Shown piece by piece: positions 1-7,924 of a stretch of DNA of 49,405 nucleotides. The translations under genes were made by a program, and so were the position numbers. The DNA comes from an uncultured Lachnospiraceae bacterium. GTDB taxonomy: Bacteria; Bacillota; Clostridia; Lachnospirales; Lachnospiraceae. The DNA lies in contig CAMUZQ010000009.1 in assembly GCA_947165275.1 (NCBI GenBank), positions 1 through 49,405 of the forward strand. The letters run 5' to 3'. The notes under the pieces were generated by a model. That model was given only the letters and a program-made list of their open reading frames with translations. It was not told the DNA's origin and ran no database searches. The stretch's first letter is position 1. Each line of letters starts with the position of its first letter.

Positions 1-11
1 ATCAAAGATGC

Positions 12-58
12 AAAATGAGCCCTTTGGCTCATTTTGAGCCCCGTTTAGGAGCGCCATG
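12..58. repeat. 47-bp hairpin repeat, copy 1
   Basis: First of two 47-bp direct copies that differ at a single base (46/47 identical). Each copy contains a perfect inverted repeat, AAAATGAGCC (12-21) and GGCTCATTTT (26-35), around a CTTT loop, then a GAGCCCC stretch and a common end reading GGAGCGCCATG. The copies are 63 bp apart start to start. No open reading frame of note covers them. They look like an intergenic palindromic repeat family. The 3' end has no T-run, so this is not an ordinary terminator. Confidence 0.8.
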
Positions 59-74
59 CGCGACTGGGGCCGGG

Positions 75-121
75 AAAATGAGCCCTTTGGCTCATTTTGA
101 GCCCCGCTTAGGAGCGCCATG
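75..121. repeat. 47-bp hairpin repeat, copy 2
   Basis: Second copy of the 47-bp repeat, with its inverted arms at 75-84 and 89-98. The 16 bases between the copies are GC-rich (CGCGACTGGGGCCGGG). The core GGCTCAT/ATGAGCC pairing recurs a third time, with a different loop, in the hairpin at 142-174 just downstream. Confidence 0.8.
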
Positions 122-140
122 ATCAAAATATTTTATATAA

Positions 141-181
141 AGGCTCATTGTGTGGTATCATACCAGCATGAGCCTTTTTTT
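141..181 (+). terminator. Terminator-like hairpin overlapping a gene start
   Basis: GGCTCAT (142-148) pairs with ATGAGCC (168-174). An inner stem TGGTA (153-157)/TACCA (161-165) stacks above it, and seven T follow (175-181). This has the form of a rho-independent terminator for a gene left of the window. It also contains the possible GTG (150) and ATG (168) starts of the next gene and an extended -10 box, so it may be a composite element instead. Structure is certain; role is not. Confidence 0.5.
151..161 (+). promoter_or_regulatory. Extended -10 promoter element (TGTGGTATCAT)
   Basis: TGTGGTATCAT contains the TGn extension plus a 5/6 match to TATAAT (156-161). Transcription would start near position 168, which is the ATG of the downstream gene. 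No recognisable -35 box lies 17 bases upstream (TTATAT at 133-138). The same 11-mer occurs upstream of rplS and, as TGTGGTATAAT, upstream of addB. Confidence 0.45.
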
Positions 182-2063
182 ATTTGCAGTCGCGATCATC
201 CTGATCATTGCCGGGCATATGGTGAAATCACTCAGACAGAAGCAGTTTGCAGACTTTTATGAGGATGTGAAGCTTTCTGTCTTTAATGAAGCGCTTGCTG
301 CCGGATATATAGTCAATCTCGCGGTTCCCTTCAGGCTCGGAGATCTTTTGAGAGCCTTTGTCCTGGGACGGAAAATGAAGAACGGTTTTTCCTTCGCTTT
401 TGCGACTGTCATCGTGGACAGGATCCTTGATGTCATAGTTGTCGGCTTCATATATCTCATTCTTTTTCTGATCAGTCCGGAAAGCTCCGATGATGCGGGA
501 AGATCCGCGATCTTTTACGTGATCCTGTCACTGGCCGCCATTATCATGCTTGCAGTGGTGACATTTGCCAGGAGGAGCGTTAAGAAGATAATAAGAACCT
601 TCACGGGCATATTTAATGAAAAGATAGAGCTTACGCTCATGTTCTTCTTCTGGTCCATCATCACGGCCTTCAGGGATATAGTGATCAGGATAAACAAGAA
701 AAAGCTGCTCCTGCTCACCCTTATAATGTGGGGGCTCTATACTGCCTCGTATTACATGATCTCGCTGGTGATAACCCTGATGGGAGGAGAGGCGACCCTC
801 ATGTATGTATTCTCCTACCTTTTTTCCAGCTCGAGCATAGATAAGGGAAATCTGACAAACGCCTACACAGACGGAGTCATGGTCGTATATCTGGCCCTGT
901 CGGCGGCTGTCCTTTTCGTCATAGGGCTCATATCCTCACGCATGAATGAAAATGCCGAGGAGGATACAGCCGAAAAGACCATGATGCTGCTGCCCCAGGT
1001 GCACGAATCAGACAGGAGGAGCTTCCTTGAGAATTATTTCGAGGGCGACAGGCATGCCTATGTAAGAGGCTATCTGGAGGCGAACAGCGACATACAGATA
1101 ATAAGCGATCATTCCGCAGGTTCAAATGCCACCACCCTTCTTGCGATCAAGGACAACAGGACAATATTCAGGAAATATGTGGTAGGCGCGGATGCAGGCA
1201 AGCTTCACGACCAGGTTGAATGGATAGAGCGGCAAAAGGAAAAGCTTCCGCTTCCGGAGATCCTTTTTGAAAAAAGGGGGGAGGGCATGACTCTGTACGA
1301 CATGCCTGCAGTTACCGGGGCTACGGGGTTCTTTGAATATATCCATACAAATCCGCTGGATAATTCGGTGGAGATAATAAGTAAGGCTTTTGACCGGCTT
1401 GAGGAGGGACTGTATTCCGAAAAAGGCGGTACGGCTGCTCCGGAGTTGATAGAGGAGTATATAGAGAAGAAGATAAATAAGAATATAAGGCTGATAGAGT
1501 CCAATCACAGATGGGCAGAGCTCCTCAGATATGAAGAGGTGGTCATAAACGGGAAAAGGGTCAGGGGCTTTCCTTATCTGAAGGAGGCGCTGTCTAAGGA
1601 GAATCTGAAGAGGATATTTGCTTCGGATACGGTATCGGACATACATGGGGATATGACCGTGGAGAATATCATAACGGTTCCCCCGTCGGAGAAATACAGC
1701 GACGGGTACTACCTCATCGATCCGAATACAGGAAACATCCTGAACAGCAGGTTTATCGATTATTCAAAGCTTCTTCAGTCTCTGCATGGCGGATATGAAT
1801 TCCTTATGCGCACGGAAAGATGCAGTATAGAAGGGAATGAGATACGGTTTATGTCGGGGATATCCAGAGCCTACAGAGATCTCTACAGAGAGTACAGAAG
1901 ATACCTTGATGACAGGTTTAATGAGGCAGAGATAAAGAGTATTTATTATCATGAGATCGCAGACTGGCTGCGGCTTATGCCCTATAAGCTTGAGCATGAC
2001 GAATCAAGGGCAGCGATCTTCCTGGCAGGGATGCTGCTTTCTGCAGATGATATTTTTATTTGA
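168..2063 (+). CDS. Flippase-like (LPG synthase TM/UPF0104) and kinase-like fusion protein
   Basis: The 631-residue protein has about six hydrophobic segments in residues 1-260, with the family signature around NLAVPFRLGDLLRA typical of lysylphosphatidylglycerol-synthase TM/UPF0104 flippase-like proteins. A cytosolic domain follows (about 280-631) with phosphotransferase-like motifs: HGDMTVENI (His493 of the catalytic loop) and LIDPN (Asp518, metal site). Such kinases occur in capsule and wall-polymer loci; the substrate is unknown. The membrane part begins at what is usually the second helix of the family, so it may be shortened. GTG 150 is an alternative start with a weak AAAGG upstream; an in-frame stop at 138-140 prevents extension. 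ATG 168 is preferred because the -10 box places the mRNA start there. A separate promoter for the next operon overlaps its stop codon. Confidence 0.7.
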   Translation: MSLFLFAVAIILIIAGHMVKSLRQKQFADFYEDVKLSVFNEALAAGYIVNLAVPFRLGDLLRAFVLGRKMKNGFSFAFATVIVDRILDVIVVGFIYLILFLISPESSDDAGRSAIFYVILSLAAIIMLAVVTFARRSVKKIIRTFTGIFNEKIELTLMFFFWSIITAFRDIVIRINKKKLLLLTLIMWGLYTASYYMISLVITLMGGEATLMYVFSYLFSSSSIDKGNLTNAYTDGVMVVYLALSAAVLFVIGLISSRMNENAEEDTAEKTMMLLPQVHESDRRSFLENYFEGDRHAYVRGYLEANSDIQIISDHSAGSNATTLLAIKDNRTIFRKYVVGADAGKLHDQVEWIERQKEKLPLPEILFEKRGEGMTLYDMPAVTGATGFFEYIHTNPLDNSVEIISKAFDRLEEGLYSEKGGTAAPELIEEYIEKKINKNIRLIESNHRWAELLRYEEVVINGKRVRGFPYLKEALSKENLKRIFASDTVSDIHGDMTVENIITVPPSEKYSDGYYLIDPNTGNILNSRFIDYSKLLQSLHGGYEFLMRTERCSIEGNEIRFMSGISRAYRDLYREYRRYLDDRFNEAEIKSIYYHEIADWLRLMPYKLEHDESRAAIFLAGMLLSADDIFI

Positions 2064-2088
2064 CAAAACCTGCTTGTTTTAGTATAGT
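2060..2088 (+). promoter_or_regulatory. Sigma-70 type promoter of the MFP-RND operon
   Basis: TTGACA (2060-2065), a 17-base spacer, then TATAGT (2083-2088). The -35 box overlaps the TGA stop of the preceding gene. The predicted transcript has a leader of about 95 bases before the adaptor gene. Confidence 0.75.
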
Positions 2089-2143
2089 CCAAATGTTATA
2101 AATTATGTCAACATAGCATAGTCTTTATCCGGAGGTGCATATA

Positions 2144-2191
2144 TTGCATGGCCGGAGGTTTTGGATAAAAAAGAGGAGCAGCATAAATTGA
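2144..2191 (+). other. Possible short upstream ORF (15 codons)
   Basis: A strong ribosome binding site, TCCGGAGG, lies 8 bases before TTG 2144. That frame runs 15 sense codons and stops at TGA 2189-2191, overlapping the TTG start (2188) of the lipoprotein gene by two bases. A second reading from ATG 2148 gives only six codons. This may be a translational-coupling leader peptide. Nothing in the peptide is recognisable. Confidence 0.3.
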
Positions 2192-3822
2192 GAAAAAACA
2201 TTATCAAAAAGAGTGGAGCAGTCTGCATGAGTATGGTTCTTGCGACTGCTTTTTTATTTGGATGCACGGCGCCATGGAGCAGTGCAAAGGAAGGTGAGGC
2301 GACGGTGTCCGAGGATGAGGGAAAGATCCAGGTAATGGTCAGTACACCGGAGATAAAGGATCTGTCCATAAGCTCAAATTTCGCCGGAAAAATAACTGCG
2401 GAAAGCGAAGTCAAGGTAATGCCTCTGGTGGGAGGAGAGGTGATCGAGAAGAACTTCGAGGTTGGAGACCATGTAAATGAGGGAGACCTTTTGTTCAAGA
2501 TAGATGATGAGGCACTGCAGATCGCTGTAACCCAGGCGGAAGCATCGCTTACATCAGCAAAGGCCGGACTCTCCACAACCCAGGCGAATGCCGAGGCAAC
2601 CATGGCGCAGTCCAATGCAACAAGGGCGAGCGCAACAAAGTCGGTAGGAGAGATACCCTATAATGCGCAGTCGATGAATGTTTCGGTCGACACTCAATAT
2701 GTCAATAAGAGAGCTGCAAATAATTCGCTGAAGAATGCTGAGGATAAGGTTGAGATAGATGAACGCAGCCTGAGGGATTATAAGGACGCCAGGGACGCTG
2801 CAAAATCCGCAAGAGATACTGCGGAGGCTGAAATGAAGGCTACAGATCCTGAGTCTCCTGAATATGAGGCAAAAAAGGAGGCCTACGAGTCTGCCAAGAC
2901 GCTGTATGAAACGGCCAAATCCAGGGTCGAGTCCGCTGAATATACACTGGACAGCTCGAAGAGATCCGCAGATAATGCCGAGATGCAGTATGAGCTCAGC
3001 AAGGAAAACTATAATCTCTCTCAGATGCAGAGAGATAATTATAACACATACACTGTCCCCACGACTCTTTACGGCGCCTACGCCTCTGCTGTGGGAGCAA
3101 ACGCTTCGGATGTGAGCGCGGCCAATTCCATAACGACCTCTACGGCCACCGTGAAGCAGGCACAGGCCAGTCTGGCCTCAGCAAAGCTTAATCTGGAGCA
3201 TGCTACGGTTACATCCCCTGTCAGTGGCACCATCGTCGCCATAGATGTTTCACTGCACAATATGGCGAGCACACAGAACTCTGCATATACGATACTCAGC
3301 GATGATCCGTGCAAGGTCGTTTTCTATGTAGCGGAGGAAACGGTGCACAATGTGGTTCCGGGCAATGCAGCAACGATAAACAAAAACGGCAAGGATTATC
3401 CGTCAAGGATATTGAATGTTTATGATACCATCGATCCCACAACAGGTCTTTTCAAGGTAGAGGCTGTAGTCAATAACGGAATAAATGCATCGGATCTGAT
3501 CGCAGGCTCCAGTGTTACACTAAAGACTGTTACAAGAAGAAGCGAGAATGCGATGACGGTTCCGATAAATGCAGTTTATTATGACGGAGATCAGGCCTTC
3601 GTCTATATAAATGACGGAGGAAAGGGAAAGAGACTGGATGTGGTCACGGGTCTGTCTGATGATGAGAGCGTGGAGATCACGGAGGGGCTTGAGCCTGATA
3701 TGCAGGTAGTGACTACCTGGTCGGGGAGCTTAAGAGATGATGCGCCCCTTGAGATCCTTGAGGATCAGTCGGTTGAGAAGAAGGAGGCAAGAACCTCTGC
3801 AGGAGCCGGAGTAGAAGAATGA
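2188..3822 (+). CDS. RND efflux periplasmic-adaptor (MFP/HlyD-like) lipoprotein
   Basis: Membrane fusion protein that would link the RND permease to the extracytoplasmic side. Starting at TTG 2188 (AGAGGAG 9 bases upstream) it begins with a basic region and hydrophobic core ending in a lipobox, LFGC, with Cys26 as lipidation site. A barrel/lipoyl half follows (about 60-130), then an unusually long Ala/Lys/Glu-rich coiled-coil hairpin (about 130-345), the returning lipoyl half (near TSPVSGTIVAIDV), and beta-barrel and membrane-proximal domains to residue 544. TTG 2161 is a longer alternative, but GGAGG is only two bases from it. The stop overlaps the start of the RND gene (ATGA), so the two are translationally coupled. 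Such pairs occur in Gram-positive Clostridia despite the lack of an outer membrane. Confidence 0.85.
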   Translation: MRKNIIKKSGAVCMSMVLATAFLFGCTAPWSSAKEGEATVSEDEGKIQVMVSTPEIKDLSISSNFAGKITAESEVKVMPLVGGEVIEKNFEVGDHVNEGDLLFKIDDEALQIAVTQAEASLTSAKAGLSTTQANAEATMAQSNATRASATKSVGEIPYNAQSMNVSVDTQYVNKRAANNSLKNAEDKVEIDERSLRDYKDARDAAKSARDTAEAEMKATDPESPEYEAKKEAYESAKTLYETAKSRVESAEYTLDSSKRSADNAEMQYELSKENYNLSQMQRDNYNTYTVPTTLYGAYASAVGANASDVSAANSITTSTATVKQAQASLASAKLNLEHATVTSPVSGTIVAIDVSLHNMASTQNSAYTILSDDPCKVVFYVAEETVHNVVPGNAATINKNGKDYPSRILNVYDTIDPTTGLFKVEAVVNNGINASDLIAGSSVTLKTVTRRSENAMTVPINAVYYDGDQAFVYINDGGKGKRLDVVTGLSDDESVEITEGLEPDMQVVTTWSGSLRDDAPLEILEDQSVEKKEARTSAGAGVEE

Positions 3823-6800
3823 AGACAATAATAAAAGGAGTACTTGACAGACCGGTTTCAGTAATAGTCACCATATTGGCTCTTGCGGTATTTTTTGTTA
3901 CTTCCCTGACCAGCATCTCACTCAAGCTGATGCCGAATATGTCAATTCCCGTAATGGTTATCTCGGCCATATATCCCGGAGCATCTCCGGAGGAAGCGGA
4001 TGAGCTTGTGGGTGATAAACTTGCAGAAGCCTGTGAAACACTCTCGGGAATAAAGACGATCCACACCCGCTGTACTGAGGGTAATGCAGCTGTAATGCTG
4101 CAGTATGAATACGGCACCGACATGGACAAGGCCTATAATGATCTACGGGCGGCTGTCGATGCGAAGAAGCCTTCACTGCCCAAAGAGGTCAAGGATCCCA
4201 CTATACTTGAGATCGATACCAATGCCTCAGATGATATAACCCTCTCAATAACGGGGAACTCCGACGACGTGGATGTTCTTGAAATGGTAAATGATAAGAT
4301 AGTGCCTGAACTTAAAAAGATAAGTTCACTGGCTCAGACTACCGTAAAGGGAGGAGATGAAAAATATATCAGGGTTCAGGTCAAACCGGAGTATATGATG
4401 CAGTACGGCCTGGATCTGAGCGGTGTGGCGACTGCCATCTCTAATACCAACTTTTCGACGCCTACAGGAACGGCAGACTATGGAGATCAGACAATAAACA
4501 TGTCTTCACAGGTGAAATACAATGACCTCCCTCTTCTGGAGCAGGTTCCCATAACCACTTCAAAGGGCCAGATCATTCACCTGAACGACATAGCAAGTGT
4601 AAAATATGCAGTGTCTGATAAAACCTCACTCTCCAGATACAAAGGAAAAGAGGATGTAAGCGTAGGTCTCAAGAGAAAACAGTCAGGCTCCTCCGTGACG
4701 CTTTCGAGGAATGTTATGCCTGTGCTCGATGATCTGAGAGCAAAATATCCCGAGCTGAAGATAGAGGTGGTGGATGATGCTGCCGATACCATCCTGAGTA
4801 CACTTAAGGGCGTGGCAAAGACCATGGTGGAAGCTATCTTCCTTGCCATGTTCATCATATTCGTGTTTTTCGGAGATATAAAGGGTTCACTGATAGTCGG
4901 TTCCACCATGCCTATTTCCATCATGGCTACGATCATATGTATGAACCTTGCCGGCTTCGCTTTAGATGTAGTTACCATGGCGGCTCTGATAATAGCAATA
5001 GGAATGATGACTGATAATGCGGTTGTTGTAATAGAGATGTGTTTCAGGCGCCACCAGGCAGGTCTTTCATTTAAGGAGGCCGCATATGAGGGAACCCGTA
5101 TAGTGGTCAATGCCGTAATCGGCTCCACCATAACAACGGTGGTCGTGTATGTCCCCCTTGCCACTATGGAGGGACTGTCGGGACAGATGTTCAAGCCTCT
5201 GGGATTCACCATCATCTTTGCTCTGCTTGCCTCCCTTATATCGGCAATAACTCTGATACCTCTCTGCTTTTCGGCATATAAGCCTGTTGAGCACAGAGAG
5301 ATCATTACCAACAGGATACTGAAGTGGCTTTCAAAACGCTACAGGAGGATTCTGAGATTTGCTCTCAAATGGAAGAAAAGCGTATTTTTGGGAGCTGTCC
5401 TGCTGCTGGCATTGACCGGATATCTTGCCACGATGCTTAAGACGGAGCTGTATTCCGGAACAGATGAAGGAGTAGTGGATGTCAGCATCACTTTCAGGCC
5501 GAATCTTGATATAGCTGCAATGGATGATACCGTAAAGGGGGTAGAGGCCTTTATAGATTCAACAGGGGTAATCAAGAATTATTCCACGAGGATCGAAAGA
5601 GACGAGGCTGCTGCCAGTATAAGCGCGTATAAAAATGATGAGACCAAGCTTACCACACAGGAAATAGTAGATGACTGGAATCTCGAACTTAGAAATTTTT
5701 CTCCAATATGTGAGGTAGAGGTTTCCCAAGGCTCCTCCACGGGAATGGGATCCATGTCACAATCCAGTACCCAGACCTATGACGTTACGGCAGATAATCT
5801 TGATAAGCTGAAAAAGAGCTCCGCAGAACTCCAGAAGAAAATGGAGGAGGTCGAAGGCGTACTGTATGTGACCTCAGAATTTGCAAACTCCGGAGCCAAG
5901 GCGGATGTGGTGATTGACCCGGTGCTTGCACAGGCGAAGGGCTTCTCGGCCAAACAGCTTGCAGGACTTGTCTATAACAATATGTCCGGAGTCAAGGCAA
6001 CGGATATAAAGATAGATAATAAAAAATATGAGGTTTCGGTGAGATATCCAAAGGGATACTACGAGACAATAAGCGACGTAGAGGAAATGACCTTCACAAA
6101 TTCAAACGGGGTGTCTGTGCCATTAAGCGAGGTGGGAAGCGTCAGATTCGAATCGGCGCCCCAGATGGTTTACAGGCAGGACGGACTGTATTCGGATGAG
6201 CTTATAGCTACCATGACGGCTGAAACCAGGGATGATGTGGTTGAAGTACTGGATGAGGTAGTAGACAAGGCCATAGAGGAAGATCCGGATCTTAATTATC
6301 TTCAGGATTCCATGAGCAGAATGATGAATGAAGAGTTTACCGCCATAGCAAAAGCCATATTCATTGCAGTATTCATGGTGTTCTTCGTGATGGCGGTGCA
6401 GTTCGAATCCATAGCGAATGCACTGCTCATAATGCTTTGTGTACCCTTTGCAGGGATCGGTTCGATCCTTTTCATGCTGGTAATGGGGATCAAGGTATCC
6501 ATGGTATCCCTTATGGGAGTATTGATGCTGGCCGGTATCGTCGTTAATAATGGTATCATTCTCCTTGATATGACAATACAGAATCAGGATTCGGGAATGG
6601 ATACCGTAGAGGCTCTGGTGGATGCAGGAAGCGGAAGACTCAGGCCAATCCTTATGACTACCCTGACAACTGTGATAGCGATGATACCTGTCGCTCTGGG
6701 GCTTTCAAAGGATGCAATGGCCATGCAGGGAATGGCAGCTGTAATAGTCGGTGGCCTGACGGCTTCCACAATGCTCACTCTGGTGCTGCTTCCTACATTC

Positions 6801-7916
6801 TATCTGCTGATGGACAGATTTAAGGTGAAGAGCGCGAGGTGGCGGGAGAAAAGAAGGGTGGCTCTGGAGGCAAAGGTTGCAGAGCAGGAGAAGATCCTTA
6901 AGGATCAGGAAGTAGAGGATGCCAGGGTCAATCTTGTATTTCCCATGGCAGGGGCAGGCACGAGATTTCTGGATAACGGCTTTGACTGTCCCAAGCCTCT
7001 TATAGACCTTAATGGAGAGCCTTTCTTCAAGAGAGCGGCGGATTCTCTCCTCGGTCATGTGAACTGTGAGAGGATGGTCTTTGTGGTCCTTAAGGAGCAT
7101 ATCGAGAAATTCGGCATAGATGCAAAGATACGTGAATACTATCCTGATGCAAAGATAGTAAGCCTGAAAAAGGTGCTTCCCGGCGCGCTTATGACGGCAA
7201 TGGAGGGAGCAAAAGCCATACATAACGAGTATCCTGTCATTTTCACGGACTGTGATCTGGTATTCAGCTCAGAGTCTCTGTATGGGTTTTATAATAAAGA
7301 CGATTATGACTGCGCCGGCACACTCCTGACCTTTAAGTCCGACCTTGACAGATACAGCTATGTGGAGACTGAGGAGTGGACAGACAAGAACGGCAATACC
7401 GTAAATATTGCAAAGACCACTGCGGAGAAGAAGGTGATAAGCGAGAGGGCCATCACAGGCGCCTACGGCTTCATCAACACCTCGGTATTCCTCAGATCAG
7501 CCGAGAAGTATATCAGGAACTGTCCTTATGATGAGTGCTTCATGAGCGGCGTATATAACGAAATGATAGCTCAGGGCATGAGAATAAGGGTATTTGATTC
7601 GGATATGCATATTTCCTTCGGTACGCCGGACGAGTATGAGGCAGCGAAAAAGCTGCTGGCAGAAGCGTCTGAGGAGAAGAGGGATACGACTGATGAGGCA
7701 GAGCCGGAGGAAAAAAACGGAACAGAGCCTGATAAACTGAACGCAGATAATAACGAAGAGCAGAAGACAGAGCAGAAGACAGAAAAGAAGACAGAGCAGA
7801 AGACAGAAAAGAAGGCAGAGCAGAAGACAGAAAAGAAGACAGAACAGAAGGCAGAAAAGAAGACAGAAAAGAAGGCGGATAAGAAGGCAGAAAAGAAAGC
7901 AGAGAAGAATGAGTAG
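3819..7916 (+). CDS. RND permease fused to a sugar-phosphate nucleotidyltransferase domain and repeat tail
   Basis: Residues 1 to about 1010 form a complete RND permease: first TM helix, two large extracytoplasmic loops, and TM4 motif IGMMTDNAVVVIEM, in which the first of the AcrB Asp pair is kept and the second is Asn, as in many Gram-positive RND pumps; the TM10 motif is GIVVNNGIILLD. After the last TM helix a charged helical linker (about 1010-1035) leads without a stop into a nucleotidyltransferase domain (about 1036-1280). Its signature FPMAGAGTRF is at 1041-1050, followed by CPKPLIDLNGEPF with Lys1059. No in-frame ATG/GTG/TTG with a ribosome site separates the parts. The fused domain would be cytosolic. 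Residues 1314-1365 are 13 tetrapeptide repeats. Each domain is recognisable; the joint function and substrate are unknown. Confidence 0.85.
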   Translation: MKTIIKGVLDRPVSVIVTILALAVFFVTSLTSISLKLMPNMSIPVMVISAIYPGASPEEADELVGDKLAEACETLSGIKTIHTRCTEGNAAVMLQYEYGTDMDKAYNDLRAAVDAKKPSLPKEVKDPTILEIDTNASDDITLSITGNSDDVDVLEMVNDKIVPELKKISSLAQTTVKGGDEKYIRVQVKPEYMMQYGLDLSGVATAISNTNFSTPTGTADYGDQTINMSSQVKYNDLPLLEQVPITTSKGQIIHLNDIASVKYAVSDKTSLSRYKGKEDVSVGLKRKQSGSSVTLSRNVMPVLDDLRAKYPELKIEVVDDAADTILSTLKGVAKTMVEAIFLAMFIIFVFFGDIKGSLIVGSTMPISIMATIICMNLAGFALDVVTMAALIIAIGMMTDNAVVVIEMCFRRHQAGLSFKEAAYEGTRIVVNAVIGSTITTVVVYVPLATMEGLSGQMFKPLGFTIIFALLASLISAITLIPLCFSAYKPVEHREIITNRILKWLSKRYRRILRFALKWKKSVFLGAVLLLALTGYLATMLKTELYSGTDEGVVDVSITFRPNLDIAAMDDTVKGVEAFIDSTGVIKNYSTRIERDEAAASISAYKNDETKLTTQEIVDDWNLELRNFSPICEVEVSQGSSTGMGSMSQSSTQTYDVTADNLDKLKKSSAELQKKMEEVEGVLYVTSEFANSGAKADVVIDPVLAQAKGFSAKQLAGLVYNNMSGVKATDIKIDNKKYEVSVRYPKGYYETISDVEEMTFTNSNGVSVPLSEVGSVRFESAPQMVYRQDGLYSDELIATMTAETRDDVVEVLDEVVDKAIEEDPDLNYLQDSMSRMMNEEFTAIAKAIFIAVFMVFFVMAVQFESIANALLIMLCVPFAGIGSILFMLVMGIKVSMVSLMGVLMLAGIVVNNGIILLDMTIQNQDSGMDTVEALVDAGSGRLRPILMTTLTTVIAMIPVALGLSKDAMAMQGMAAVIVGGLTASTMLTLVLLPTFYLLMDRFKVKSARWREKRRVALEAKVAEQEKILKDQEVEDARVNLVFPMAGAGTRFLDNGFDCPKPLIDLNGEPFFKRAADSLLGHVNCERMVFVVLKEHIEKFGIDAKIREYYPDAKIVSLKKVLPGALMTAMEGAKAIHNEYPVIFTDCDLVFSSESLYGFYNKDDYDCAGTLLTFKSDLDRYSYVETEEWTDKNGNTVNIAKTTAEKKVISERAITGAYGFINTSVFLRSAEKYIRNCPYDECFMSGVYNEMIAQGMRIRVFDSDMHISFGTPDEYEAAKKLLAEASEEKRDTTDEAEPEEKNGTEPDKLNADNNEEQKTEQKTEKKTEQKTEKKAEQKTEKKTEQKAEKKTEKKADKKAEKKAEKNE
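7758..7913 (+). repeat. Coding tandem repeat, 13 units of 12 bp
   Basis: Thirteen consecutive 12-bp units encode tetrapeptides of the form E-(Q/K)-K-(T/A), with one starting in Asp and the last reading EKNE. They end directly at the TAG stop. The unit is a multiple of three, so copy-number change would lengthen or shorten the tail without a frameshift. Glu and Lys placed i to i+4 favour a single charged helix. Confidence 0.9.
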
Positions 7917-7924
7917 GGGCTCTT

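Noticed and set aside
12-121. Hairpin repeats as a CRISPR remnant or IS inverted ends
   Set aside because: Only two copies with a 16-base GC-rich gap, no cas or transposase gene, and no target duplication visible.
6302-7223. Minus-strand open frames under the RND-nucleotidyltransferase junction
   Set aside because: No recognisable protein features; the plus frame has strong domain matches on both sides.
7758-7913. Regular short repeats as a CRISPR-like array
   Set aside because: Units are 12 bp with no spacers, lie in frame inside a long gene and encode a uniform charged tail.
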